Below are positions 1-7,845 of a DNA stretch of 64,000 nt, piece by piece (the first letter of the stretch is position 1; the number at the start of each line of letters is the position of its first letter). Made by a program: the position numbers and the translations under genes. The DNA is taken from positions 62,001-126,000 of the forward strand of contig NZ_JAJHUO010000009.1 of the NCBI RefSeq assembly GCF_020859565.1. The letters are read 5' to 3'. Source of the stretch: Saccharothrix luteola. GTDB lineage: Bacteria; Actinomycetota; Actinomycetes; Mycobacteriales; Pseudonocardiaceae. The notes beneath the pieces are model-generated. The model saw only the letters and a program-made list of their open reading frames with translations. It had not been told where the DNA came from and ran no database searches.

Positions 1-3000
1 GGCACAGGGGTGTGAAGGTGCCGGGCTCGAAGTCCCAGGTCGTCGCGGCGCCGGCGGAGGTGATCTGCTCGGCGACCACGAGCCCGTCCCAGCAGAAGTC
101 GACCCTCTCGGTGACCGCGCCGGACGAGTCGAGCCTCAGCTTCGCGACGCGCCTGCCGAGCGGGTCGTACAGGTAGCGCCAGCGCACCGAGTCCGGGGTG
201 ACGACCTCGACCAGGCGGTCGTCCGCGTCCCAGCGGTAGTGCCACGTGTCCGGCTTGGCCGACAACCGCTTCCGCGACCGCTGGACGACCCGGCCGTGGC
301 GGTCGTAGCGGTAGCTGACGTTGCCCGCGGACACCACCGCCGCGCCGGCGTACTCCCGGGGCCCACCTGCCTCGCCACCCGGCCACTCCGCGTGCGTGAT
401 GTTGCCGGCCGCGTCGTAGGCGTACCGCTCGCGCCACCCGTCGCCGACGACCTCGGTCACGCGGGCGCCCGCGTCGAGCACCAGCCTGCGGTCGCCGCCG
501 AGCAGGTCTTCGACGCCGACCAGCGCGCCCGCCCGGTCGTACCGGTAGCCGCGGCGCTGGACGAGGTGCTCCCGGTCGGCGTGACGCGTCGACACGGATT
601 GGGCGCTGAGCCGGTGCGCCTCGTCCCACACGTGGGTGATCGTCGTCGGGCCGGTGGTGCGGTGGGTGACCCGGCCCGCGGTGTCGTAGCCGAAGGACAT
701 CGCGTGACCCCCGGTCAGCAACTCCTCGGCACGACCGGAGCCGCCGTACGTCCAGCGCGACACCGCTCCGGTCGGTGTCGTCCGCGCCACGCGCCTGCCG
801 ATCGCGTCGTACGCCGACGCCACGACCCTGCCGTTCACCCCTTCCTCGACGACCCGGCCCAGCACGTCCCGGCGGAGCACGAGGTCGGCGTCGCGGTTGC
901 GCGCCCGCACCAGGCGCCCGACCGGGTCGTACTCGAACAGCTCAGCGCCGTCGCCGAAGCGGCGTTCCCGCACGCGACCGGCCGCGTCCCGCAGGAAGGT
1001 GACCTCTTCGCCCAGGTCGGTGGCACGGCCGACCAGTTGCCCGGCCGCGTCGCGCCGGTAGCGGACGGTGCGGCCGTTGAAGTCGCGTTCGGCGACCACC
1101 CGACCCGCGGCGTCGTACTCGTAGCGCCAGACCTGGTTGTGGGCGTTGGTCACGGACACGAGCCGGAGCAGCCGGTCGTAGTCGAACACCAGCCGGCCGC
1201 CGTCGGGGAACGACCGCACCTTGGGCAGGTCGAAGTGCGTCGTGGTCTCGGTGGTGGCACGGCCGCTCGCGTCGCGGTACTCGACCTGGTTGCCCTCGTC
1301 GTCGTAGCTCCACCGCTCGGTGGCGCCGTCCGGTCCGGTGCGGCTCAGCAACCGCCCTTCGACGGTCCACGCCAGGCTCGTCACCGCGCCGGACGGGTCG
1401 GTGATGGCGACGATCCGGCCGAAGTGGTCGCGGCGGTAGCGGGTGGTGCGGCCGTCCGCGTCGGTCTCGGCGACCGGCAGGCCCGCCGCGTCGCTGACGA
1501 CCCGGCGTTCCCGGCCCACCGGGTCGGTGACCGACGCGAGCTGGCCGGACTCGTCGTAGGCGCAGCGCGTCACACCGCCGGTCGGGTCGGTGACGGAGGT
1601 GACCCGTCCCGCCTCGTCGTAGGTGCGCCGCCAGACCGCGCCGTCCGGGTCGACCGTGACCAGCGGTCGCCCGTCCGCGTCGTGCTCGGCGAGCAGCCGG
1701 GTGCCGTCGGGCCTGGTCCAGGCGGTCAGGTTGCCGTGGTCGTCGTACTCGTAGCGGTCCACGCGACCGAGCGGGTCGACGCGGGTCAGCAGCAGGTCGG
1801 ACTCGTCCCACTCCTGGGTGGTGGTGGCGCCCAGCGGGTCGGTGGTGGCGACGACCTGGCCGCGTTCGCTGATCAGGTACCGGGTGCCGTTCCCGAGCGC
1901 GTCGGTGAACACGGTGACGCGCTGCCCGTTGACCCGTTCGTAGGTGAACGTGCCGTCCAGGACCCCGTCCGCGCCTTCGTTCCCGATGCACCGGCCCTCG
2001 GCGTCGTAGCGGTAGCGGTACCACCACCCGTTGCGGTCGAGCCAGCGGACGAGCCGGCCCGCGTGGTCGTAGTCGAACGACAGGGCACGACCGGAGGAGT
2101 TGAACACGGCGGCCAGGTCGCCGGCGTCGTCGTAGCGGTAGCGGACCAACGTCGTCGACACCCCGCCGTGCGGGTCGCGCAGCCGGAGTTCGGTGACGCG
2201 GCCACCTTCGGTGGTGACGTCGACGTGGTAGCCGCCGCTGTGGCGGAGGGCGACCAGGTCCCCTGCCGCGTCACGGTCCAGGTCGATCCGGTTGGCACCC
2301 CGGTCGGTCACGACGGTGAGGGGCAGGACGGGGCCGGGACCGCCGAAGTGGAGGAGGTGACCGTTGTCCCGTCTGCGGACCACGTACCCGGCGCCGTCGC
2401 GCGTGAGCGGCCAGCGCGGGCCGGCTTCGGGCAGCACCTCGCCCGACTCGGGTGGTTTGGGGTAGACCAGGATCATCCCGTCCTCGGCGACGAACACCAC
2501 GCCCCGGGCATCGACCTCCAGCCGCTGGCCGAGGGTGCTCGCCCACCTCCGGCCGAACACCGTGCCCGCCCGGTAGGACGAGATGTGCGTGCGGCGCAGC
2601 ACCAGCGGCAGGACGCCCGCCAGTTCGACGTCGGTCTGGCCGAGCACGACGTCACCGCTCGCGACGTCGACCGGGTCGTTCTCGCAGACCCGGTTCGACT
2701 CGGGCGTCTTGGTGGTGTCCGGGTTCGCGGGCCGGCTCGGGCTGTCCGGCTCCGGGGTGCCCGAAGGCTTGCCGGGGTTGGTCGGCGTGGTGCTGCCGGG
2801 GGAGGTCGTGCCCGACGGTGAAGTGCCGTCAGGGGACGTCGTGGCGGACGGCGACGTCGTGCCGGACGGGCTGGTGGTGCCCGATGGGGACGTGGTGCCG
2901 GACGGGCTGGTCGTGCCGGATGGGGAGGTGGTGCCGGACGGCGACGTGGTGCCGTCGGGTGAGCTCGACGGGCTGGTGGTGCCGTCGGGGCCTTTCACCG

Positions 3001-3814
3001 TGGGTGCGTCGGGCGCGCTGGGTGCGCTGGACGGGGTCGTGGTGTTGGGTGTGCCGGGGCTGTCGGCGCGGCGGCCGAGCTTGCCCAGCTTCTCCATGAT
3101 CTCGCCGAGCTTGTCGAGGACCTTGCGGATGCGGGGGGTGACGTTGCCGATGGTCTTGACGAGCTTGCGGACGAGGTCGGCGATGCGGTTGCAGACCTTG
3201 GCGATGGTGGAGGTGGCCTGGGCGACGATCAGCGGGGTGGCCAGGCCGAGGGTGGCGACCGCTTCCAGCGCCCACGTGATCAGCTTGCCGACGACCTCGG
3301 CGACCAGGTCGCGGATGATCTCGCGGACGGCGGCCACGACCTCGCCCATGATCATCACGCCGGCGCCGACGCCTTCGGCGAGCGTGCCCGCGCCGGCGAT
3401 GGCGTCCGCGGTCTGCGCGGCGTGCCCGCGGTAGGTATCGGCCGCCGCGCCCTGCCAGCCCGGCGCGTCCTGCGTGCCCAGGTCCTCGGCGATGCGGGCG
3501 ACCTCGACGGCGACGTTGGACCAGGTCTCGCTGAACGCGCGGATCACCGGCGGGTCGCCGGCGAACCAGTCCAGCGCCTCCTTGAGCGGCTGCACGTGCT
3601 CGATCAGCCAGGACACGCCGTAGGAGGCGACGGTGCCGATCGGGTCGATGACCATCGACAGCACTTCCAGGCCGACGCCGATGCCGCCGAGCCCGGCGGC
3701 GACCCAGCTGCCGTCGGAGATGCCCTGCGCCAGGTCGTTCGCGGACTCGGCGATGCCGATGCCGGTGACCGCCGTCGTGTCGCTCTGCGGCACCGCGATC
3801 AGGGGGTTGTTCAC
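1..3814 (-). CDS. Rhs/YD-repeat polymorphic toxin (C-terminus beyond window)
   Basis: The frame is open from a GTG at 3814 to the window edge, at least 1271 residues. The N-terminal ~270 residues are a helical ESX-type leader. A Pro/Ser/Thr linker of repeated GTTSPS units follows (about 2725-3065). Then comes the RHS shell with many YD-type repeats such as RYRYDDAG and FDYDHAGRL. The last residues before the edge (WDFEPGTFTPL) match the end of an RHS core, so the variable toxin domain lies just outside to the left. It overlaps the small upstream gene by GTGA and follows a YbaB-like gene. This points to a toxin exported by a type VII-like route (inference from family knowledge). The toxin activity and the immunity gene cannot be seen. 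Confidence 0.9.
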   Translation of the reverse strand, partial: MNNPLIAVPQSDTTAVTGIGIAESANDLAQGISDGSWVAAGLGGIGVGLEVLSMVIDPIGTVASYGVSWLIEHVQPLKEALDWFAGDPPVIRAFSETWSNVAVEVARIAEDLGTQDAPGWQGAAADTYRGHAAQTADAIAGAGTLAEGVGAGVMIMGEVVAAVREIIRDLVAEVVGKLITWALEAVATLGLATPLIVAQATSTIAKVCNRIADLVRKLVKTIGNVTPRIRKVLDKLGEIMEKLGKLGRRADSPGTPNTTTPSSAPSAPDAPTVKGPDGTTSPSSSPDGTTSPSGTTSPSGTTSPSGTTSPSGTTSPSGTTSPSATTSPDGTSPSGTTSPGSTTPTNPGKPSGTPEPDSPSRPANPDTTKTPESNRVCENDPVDVASGDVVLGQTDVELAGVLPLVLRRTHISSYRAGTVFGRRWASTLGQRLEVDARGVVFVAEDGMILVYPKPPESGEVLPEAGPRWPLTRDGAGYVVRRRDNGHLLHFGGPGPVLPLTVVTDRGANRIDLDRDAAGDLVALRHSGGYHVDVTTEGGRVTELRLRDPHGGVSTTLVRYRYDDAGDLAAVFNSSGRALSFDYDHAGRLVRWLDRNGWWYRYRYDAEGRCIGNEGADGVLDGTFTYERVNGQRVTVFTDALGNGTRYLISERGQVVATTDPLGATTTQEWDESDLLLTRVDPLGRVDRYEYDDHGNLTAWTRPDGTRLLAEHDADGRPLVTVDPDGAVWRRTYDEAGRVTSVTDPTGGVTRCAYDESGQLASVTDPVGRERRVVSDAAGLPVAETDADGRTTRYRRDHFGRIVAITDPSGAVTSLAWTVEGRLLSRTGPDGATERWSYDDEGNQVEYRDASGRATTETTTHFDLPKVRSFPDGGRLVFDYDRLLRLVSVTNAHNQVWRYEYDAAGRVVAERDFNGRTVRYRRDAAGQLVGRATDLGEEVTFLRDAAGRVRERRFGDGAELFEYDPVGRLVRARNRDADLVLRRDVLGRVVEEGVNGRVVASAYDAIGRRVARTTPTGAVSRWTYGGSGRAEELLTGGHAMSFGYDTAGRVTHRTTGPTTITHVWDEAHRLSAQSVSTRHADREHLVQRRGYRYDRAGALVGVEDLLGGDRRLVLDAGARVTEVVGDGWRERYAYDAAGNITHAEWPGGEAGGPREYAGAAVVSAGNVSYRYDRHGRVVQRSRKRLSAKPDTWHYRWDADDRLVEVVTPDSVRWRYLYDPLGRRVAKLRLDSSGAVTERVDFCWDGLVVAEQITSAGAATTWDFEPGTFTPLC

Positions 3815-4116
3815 GTGTTCATCCCGTCGAACCGCGCGGACTCGCCGGCTTCCTGGGCGTCGTAGTCGCGGGAGGTCTCGCGCAGCTTCGCCGCGTTGTC
3901 CGACACGGTTTCGGCCGCCTTGGTCAACGCCTGCACGCCCATGTCCTCGAACGGCTGCAACAACATCGCGAACGGTTGGCACACCACGCCGTACGCGGAG
4001 TCGTTCATCGCGACCGTCCGCGCGGCGTCGGCTGCCGTGCGCAGCCGGTCCGCCAGACCTTCCACCCGACCGGCCAACGCGCCGATCTCACCGGTAACGG
4101 CCTCGTACCCGGTCAT
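3811..4116 (-). CDS. Small ESX/WXG100-type helical protein
   Basis: A 101-residue, almost entirely helical protein without a signal peptide. It has the heptad-like spacing and size of EspC/CFP-10-type proteins that travel through ESX (type VII) systems. A strict WXG turn is not visible; GVVCQPF sits where the hairpin would be. The ATG at 4116 lies 4 bp after the YbaB-like gene. Its TGA overlaps the GTG of the Rhs gene, so the two are translationally coupled. It probably acts as a secretion partner or chaperone for the Rhs toxin. The role is inferred from context. Confidence 0.7.
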   Translation of the reverse strand: MTGYEAVTGEIGALAGRVEGLADRLRTAADAARTVAMNDSAYGVVCQPFAMLLQPFEDMGVQALTKAAETVSDNAAKLRETSRDYDAQEAGESARFDGMNT

Positions 4117-4120
4117 CGCG

Positions 4121-4564
4121 TCACCTCAGGTAGCTCTCGTCGGTGAAGTCGCCGTCATCGCCCGGGCGGCGGCGCGGCGGGGTGGGTCGCACATCCGGCT
4201 CCGGCTGGGGGAAGTTCCGCTCGGCCACGGCCACGATGTGCTGGCCCGAAGGGGTCTGGCCCACCGTCTCCCCGACGATCCGCGCCAGCTCGGCCGGGTA
4301 GCCGGCCTGGGCCTTGCCCATCGCCTCCATCACGGCCGCCGCGATCTGCTCCGGCCGCAACCGGCTCACCTCCGCGGTCATGGTCACCGCGCTCGGGATG
4401 CCGTTCGGGCCGACGGTCACGCTCACCGCGCCACCGGCGGCGGAGGCGGTGATGGAGATCCGCTCGACCTCCTGCCGCATCGACTCGTAGCGCGCGGCCT
4501 TCTCCTCGGCGTCGCGCTCCCAGTCGTCCACCAAGCGCTGCACGTTGGCCAACGGGTCGGTCAT
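4121..4564 (-). CDS. YbaB/EbfC-family protein
   Basis: A 147-residue protein with the helical-hairpin plus beta layout of the YbaB/EbfC family (AVSVTVGPNG strand pair, then MTAEVSRLRPEQIAAAV). In actinomycetes, copies of this family often sit directly upstream of ESX-type substrates, as here. The C-terminus is a short charged, proline-rich tail. The ATG at 4564 is preceded by a strong GGAGGGG site. It is the first gene of a three-gene minus-strand operon with the small ESX-like protein and the Rhs toxin. A function in DNA binding or export is not established. Confidence 0.75.
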   Translation of the reverse strand: MTDPLANVQRLVDDWERDAEEKAARYESMRQEVERISITASAAGGAVSVTVGPNGIPSAVTMTAEVSRLRPEQIAAAVMEAMGKAQAGYPAELARIVGETVGQTPSGQHIVAVAERNFPQPEPDVRPTPPRRRPGDDGDFTDESYLR

Positions 4565-4793
4565 CGGCTCCCCCTCCGGTGACGCAGAGATCAGGCCAAG
4601 CTACTGCTCCTGTGTCGGCGCCCGGGGCCGTTTCGTTCCCAAGATGACCGGTTCGGCCCAAACCGGTCGGCCCGGATCGGCGCCGGGGCCGGGGCGTCTG
4701 CCTCGTCCGGTGAGCAGGCCGGATGCGGTCGGCGGCGAGCGGCGTGCTCGGCCCGGTGCGCCGTGGATCGATCGGCTGTGGGGGTGTGGTGAC

Positions 4794-5276
4794 GTGGACG
4801 ACGACGTTCTTCGCTGCTCGGTGTCCGACTTCCTGGCGGCATTCCGGGACGCGCTGTCCGTGCTCGCCCCCATCGCGCAGCGCCTGAAGATGGAGTGGCG
4901 GGACGAGGGTCAGCACATCCACTGGGAACGCATGGCGGAAGCGGTGTTCGACTCGTGCGTTCGCGGCCCGATCGAGGCCGATGCCCGGCATCGGCGCGAT
5001 GACCACCGCCTTCCCCGCTATGACATCGACGACTCGTCGTACGGGCGGAGCAGTTGGATCCGGGTCGAACGGGGCGGTGATCGGTCTCTGGTCGTGTTCA
5101 TCCGGCTCCTGTCCGGTCGTGAGACGTTCGACGAGGTTCAGGGTGCAAAGCTCGACGAGAATACGTTTATGCCTCTTGAGCGGGTCGTGATCCCATTCGA
5201 TCAGTGCCGCTTCGCATTTGTCCGGCGATCCGCCGTCAGGTCGGACGTCGTGCACGACATCGAGGCCGTCGAATGA
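4794..5276 (+). CDS. Hypothetical protein
   Basis: A 160-residue soluble protein I do not recognise. It has an N-terminal helix (VSDFLAAFRDALSVLAPIAQRL), a charged middle and a beta-rich C-terminal half (RSLVVFIRLL, ERVVIPFDQC). No signal peptide or membrane segment is visible. The GTG at 4794 was chosen because the frame upstream of it is compositionally non-coding. No strong ribosome binding site is present, so the start is uncertain. Base use is less GC-rich at third positions near the 3' end (5160-5220), unlike most neighbours. It could be an immunity-like or recently acquired gene, but nothing proves this. Confidence 0.5.
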   Translation: MDDDVLRCSVSDFLAAFRDALSVLAPIAQRLKMEWRDEGQHIHWERMAEAVFDSCVRGPIEADARHRRDDHRLPRYDIDDSSYGRSSWIRVERGGDRSLVVFIRLLSGRETFDEVQGAKLDENTFMPLERVVIPFDQCRFAFVRRSAVRSDVVHDIEAVE

Positions 5277-5300
5277 CGGTGCGCGGGTCTCGGGGATACT
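5273..5300 (+). promoter_or_regulatory. Promoter for a leaderless gene at 5308
   Basis: A -35-like ATGACG (5273-5278), 16 nt spacing and a -10-like GATACT (5295-5300) end 7 nt before the GTG at 5308. This is the spacing expected when transcription starts at the initiation codon. Confidence 0.45.
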
Positions 5301-5307
5301 GACCGTC

Positions 5308-5736
5308 GTGGCTCCGGCAACCGCAGGTCTGGTCCGGGCAGGTGACGCTTGGCGCCTGCCCTTGGCCGGGCTGCCCATCGTGCAGTGCCGGGTCGACCAC
5401 GCGGTGACGTTCGGCTTCGACTCCCCGGACGGGAGCTACGACCTGCGGATCGAGGAGGACTTCGCCTTCGTGTCGGCCGAGGGCGTCGAGGTGGTGCTGC
5501 GCCCGCAGACCGACCCGACGGGGTTGGGCCCGGTGCTCGCCTGCACCCGCACGTCGGTCGTGGAGGCCCTCGCCTTCGATGACGGTCGGCTGGCGGTGGC
5601 CTTCGCGGACGGCAGCAGGCTCGTGGTCGACGGCTCGCGGGAGTACGAGCCGTGGATGCTGTCCGGCCCGGCCAAGCTGGTGGTCGTGTCCACGCCGGGC
5701 GGCGCCTTGGCGCTGTGGTACGAGGAGACGACCTGA
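5308..5736 (+). CDS. DUF6188-like hypothetical protein
   Basis: A 142-residue beta-rich protein. It opens with LPLAGLPIVQCRVDHAVTF, has a central DLRIEEDF segment, and ends with the repeated pattern ALAFDDGRLAVAFADGSRL and a YEPWMLSGP motif. This resembles the small actinobacterial DUF6188 family from memory; the biochemical role is unknown. The GTG at 5308 was chosen over upstream codons because a -10 element ends 7 nt before it, which fits a leaderless mRNA. It stands alone between the toxin locus and the biosynthetic cluster. Confidence 0.6.
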   Translation: MAPATAGLVRAGDAWRLPLAGLPIVQCRVDHAVTFGFDSPDGSYDLRIEEDFAFVSAEGVEVVLRPQTDPTGLGPVLACTRTSVVEALAFDDGRLAVAFADGSRLVVDGSREYEPWMLSGPAKLVVVSTPGGALALWYEETT

Positions 5737-5800
5737 GGTCCGTTCGGCGGCTCACGCGATCGTGCGGTAGCACGGGCTCGCCGGGTGGTCGTCCCACGGC

Positions 5801-5806
5801 TACATT
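5801..5806 (+). promoter_or_regulatory. Possible -10 element upstream of the P450 gene
   Basis: TACATT lies about 38 nt before the P450 start, in a locally AT-richer stretch (5800-5822). No convincing -35 was found, so this is a weak call. If real, it marks the left promoter of the biosynthetic cluster. Confidence 0.3.
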
Positions 5807-5843
5807 GCTTGAGAATCAACAGCACTCGGCGTGAGGACTGCCG

Positions 5844-7217
5844 ATGTCGACCACCGCCACCGTCCGTCCACCCGGGACTTACCCCGGCGCGCTGCCCCTC
5901 CTGGGGCACGCACTGCGGATGAAGCGAAGTCCCGGCTCGTTCCTCCTCGAACTCCAGTCGGGCGACCCGGTCACCCGGATCCTGCTGGGGCGCAGGCCGA
6001 TGTACGTCGTCAACGACCCGGAACTGGTGCGCGACGTCATGCGCCGCCCCGACGTGTTCGCCAGGGGCGGCCCGATCGCCGAGCGGTTCCGGCAGATGTT
6101 CGGCAACGGGCTCGGCATCTCCGACGGGCAGTTCCACCGACGGCAGCGCAGGTTGGTCCTGCCCGCGTTCCACCACGGGCGGATCGCCGACTACGCCGCG
6201 GTCATGAGCGCGCACGCGGAGGCCAAGGCCGCCTCCTGGCACGACGGCCAACGGGTCGCGGTGCACGAGGAGATGGACGAGCTCGCGCTGGCGAACATCG
6301 TCCGGGTCATCGTCGCCGACGGGGCGTCCCTGGACCGGGCGCGGTTCATGGCCGCGACCTCGGTGGTGCTGGGCGGGCTGTTCCGGCGGATGACCGGTCC
6401 GGGGGTCCTCACCAGGCTGCCCACGCCGGGTAATCGCCGTTACCGCGAAGCGGAGGAGTTCCTCCGGCGGACGATCAAGGCGGTGGTCGACGAGTACCTG
6501 GCGACGAGGACCGACCGGGGCGACCTGCTGTCGAAGATGGTCCTCGCGGGCGACGACGGCGAACCGGCCATGGGCGAGGAGCAGCTGCACGACGAGGTCA
6601 TGACCTTCCTGATCGCGGGCAGCAACACCGTCAGCAACACCCTGTCCTGGGCCTTCCACGAACTCGGTGCCCACCCGGACGTCGAACGCCGCCTGCACGA
6701 CGAGGTGGACCGGGTGTTGGCGGGCCGGACGGCCACCTTCGAGGACATCGACCGATTGGTATACACACGACGGTTGGTCACGGAGACGCTCCGCCACCGG
6801 ACGCAGGGACTGTTCCAAAGCCGTTCCACCACAGTGGACACTCGACTGGGCGACTACCACATCCCTGCCGGCGCGGTCGTGCTCTACAGCGCGCACGCGC
6901 TCAACCACAACCCCCGCATCCACGCCGACCCCGATCGCTTCGACCCCGACAGGTGGCTGCCCGAGCGCCTCGACCCACTGGCCCGCGCCGCGTTCCTCCC
7001 GTTCGGGACCGGGCTCCACGGGTGCGTCGGCGAAGGCCTGTCCTGGGCGGAACTGGTCCTCTCCCTCGCCACGATCGCGGCGCGCTGGCGACTGGTGCCC
7101 GTGCCCGGCCACCGCGTGCGGCCGAAGCCCGCCGTCACGATGCCGGTGAACGCGTTGCCCATGATCGCGCGCAGCCGCGACGTCGGCCCTCGCGGTGTCC
7201 GGGGAGACCAGGGCTGA
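5844..7217 (+). CDS. Cytochrome P450 monooxygenase
   Basis: A 457-residue soluble P450. The I-helix oxygen-binding motif AGSNT is at residues 258-262, the ExxR motif (ETLR) at 314-317, and the heme loop FGTGLHGCVG has its ligand at Cys394. The length fits the family and no membrane anchor is present. It is the first gene of the biosynthetic cluster and runs with the SRPBCC, binding-protein and enediyne cassette genes. It probably oxidises the enediyne core or a late intermediate (inference). Its redox partners are not encoded nearby. Confidence 0.93.
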   Translation: MSTTATVRPPGTYPGALPLLGHALRMKRSPGSFLLELQSGDPVTRILLGRRPMYVVNDPELVRDVMRRPDVFARGGPIAERFRQMFGNGLGISDGQFHRRQRRLVLPAFHHGRIADYAAVMSAHAEAKAASWHDGQRVAVHEEMDELALANIVRVIVADGASLDRARFMAATSVVLGGLFRRMTGPGVLTRLPTPGNRRYREAEEFLRRTIKAVVDEYLATRTDRGDLLSKMVLAGDDGEPAMGEEQLHDEVMTFLIAGSNTVSNTLSWAFHELGAHPDVERRLHDEVDRVLAGRTATFEDIDRLVYTRRLVTETLRHRTQGLFQSRSTTVDTRLGDYHIPAGAVVLYSAHALNHNPRIHADPDRFDPDRWLPERLDPLARAAFLPFGTGLHGCVGEGLSWAELVLSLATIAARWRLVPVPGHRVRPKPAVTMPVNALPMIARSRDVGPRGVRGDQG

Positions 7218-7320
7218 TGCACTCGATCGGGGCCAACCGGGCAACGGCGGCGGTTCGCGGCGTCCTGGCGCGGTAGCGTCCTTCGACGCAGGCTGTGGGC
7301 CGTCTCCAAGAGGAGAAGCA

Positions 7321-7806
7321 GTGGGCGATTCCCACCTCGAACTGTCTCCGGTGGTCGCGACGACGATGTTGATCCGCAAACCACCGGCCGAGGTCTTCCG
7401 AGCTTTCACCGATCCCTCGATCACGAGCAGGTTCTGGTTCACCAGGAGCAGCGGCCCGGTGGAACCGGGAGCGGAACTGCGGTGGACGTGGGACATGTAC
7501 GACTTGACGGTCGCGGTCCGGGTCAAGGAGTTCGAGCAGGACCGCCGATTCGCCATCGAGTGGCAGAACGGCCCGCGGCCGACGACGTTCGAGTTCCGGT
7601 TCTCGCCGCACTCGGACGACGTGACGCGGGTCGACCTCACCGAGACTGGGTTCGGTGGCGCCGAACCCGACGAGCTCGTCACCTGGGCCCTGAACTCGAT
7701 GGGCGGGTTCACCGAGGTGCTGGCCGCGGCGAAGGCGCTGCTCGAGCACGGCATCGTGCTGACCCTCGTCGCCGACCGGCACCCCGACGGCATCGGCGGT
7801 AGCTGA
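7321..7806 (+). CDS. SRPBCC (START/AHSA1-like) protein, candidate CalC-type resistance protein
   Basis: A 161-residue protein with the Bet v1/AHSA1 layout: an N-terminal strand then PPAEVFRAFTDP, a central beta sheet (AELRWTWDMYDLTVAVRVKE), and a C-terminal helix containing GGFTEVLAAAKALLEHG. The GTG at 7321 has an AGAGGAG site 5-10 nt upstream. In the calicheamicin producer, CalC belongs to this fold and protects the cell by letting the activated enediyne cleave it. A similar self-sacrifice role is plausible because the gene sits two genes before the enediyne cassette. A second SRPBCC gene lies at the far end of the cluster. It could instead be a cyclase or lipid-binding protein. Confidence 0.75.
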   Translation: MGDSHLELSPVVATTMLIRKPPAEVFRAFTDPSITSRFWFTRSSGPVEPGAELRWTWDMYDLTVAVRVKEFEQDRRFAIEWQNGPRPTTFEFRFSPHSDDVTRVDLTETGFGGAEPDELVTWALNSMGGFTEVLAAAKALLEHGIVLTLVADRHPDGIGGS

Positions 7807-7845
7807 GCGCGTCGTCCGAAGGCCCGGTCATCCAGCGGAGGGGCG

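Noticed and set aside
239..2821. Long plus-strand open frame (860 codons)
   Set aside because: It is the antisense shadow of the Rhs repeats; the minus strand shows YD repeats and the RHS core end.
5801..5820. Third copy of the operator-like motif near the P450
   Set aside because: Only about 11 of 20 positions match, not above what short AT-rich stretches give.
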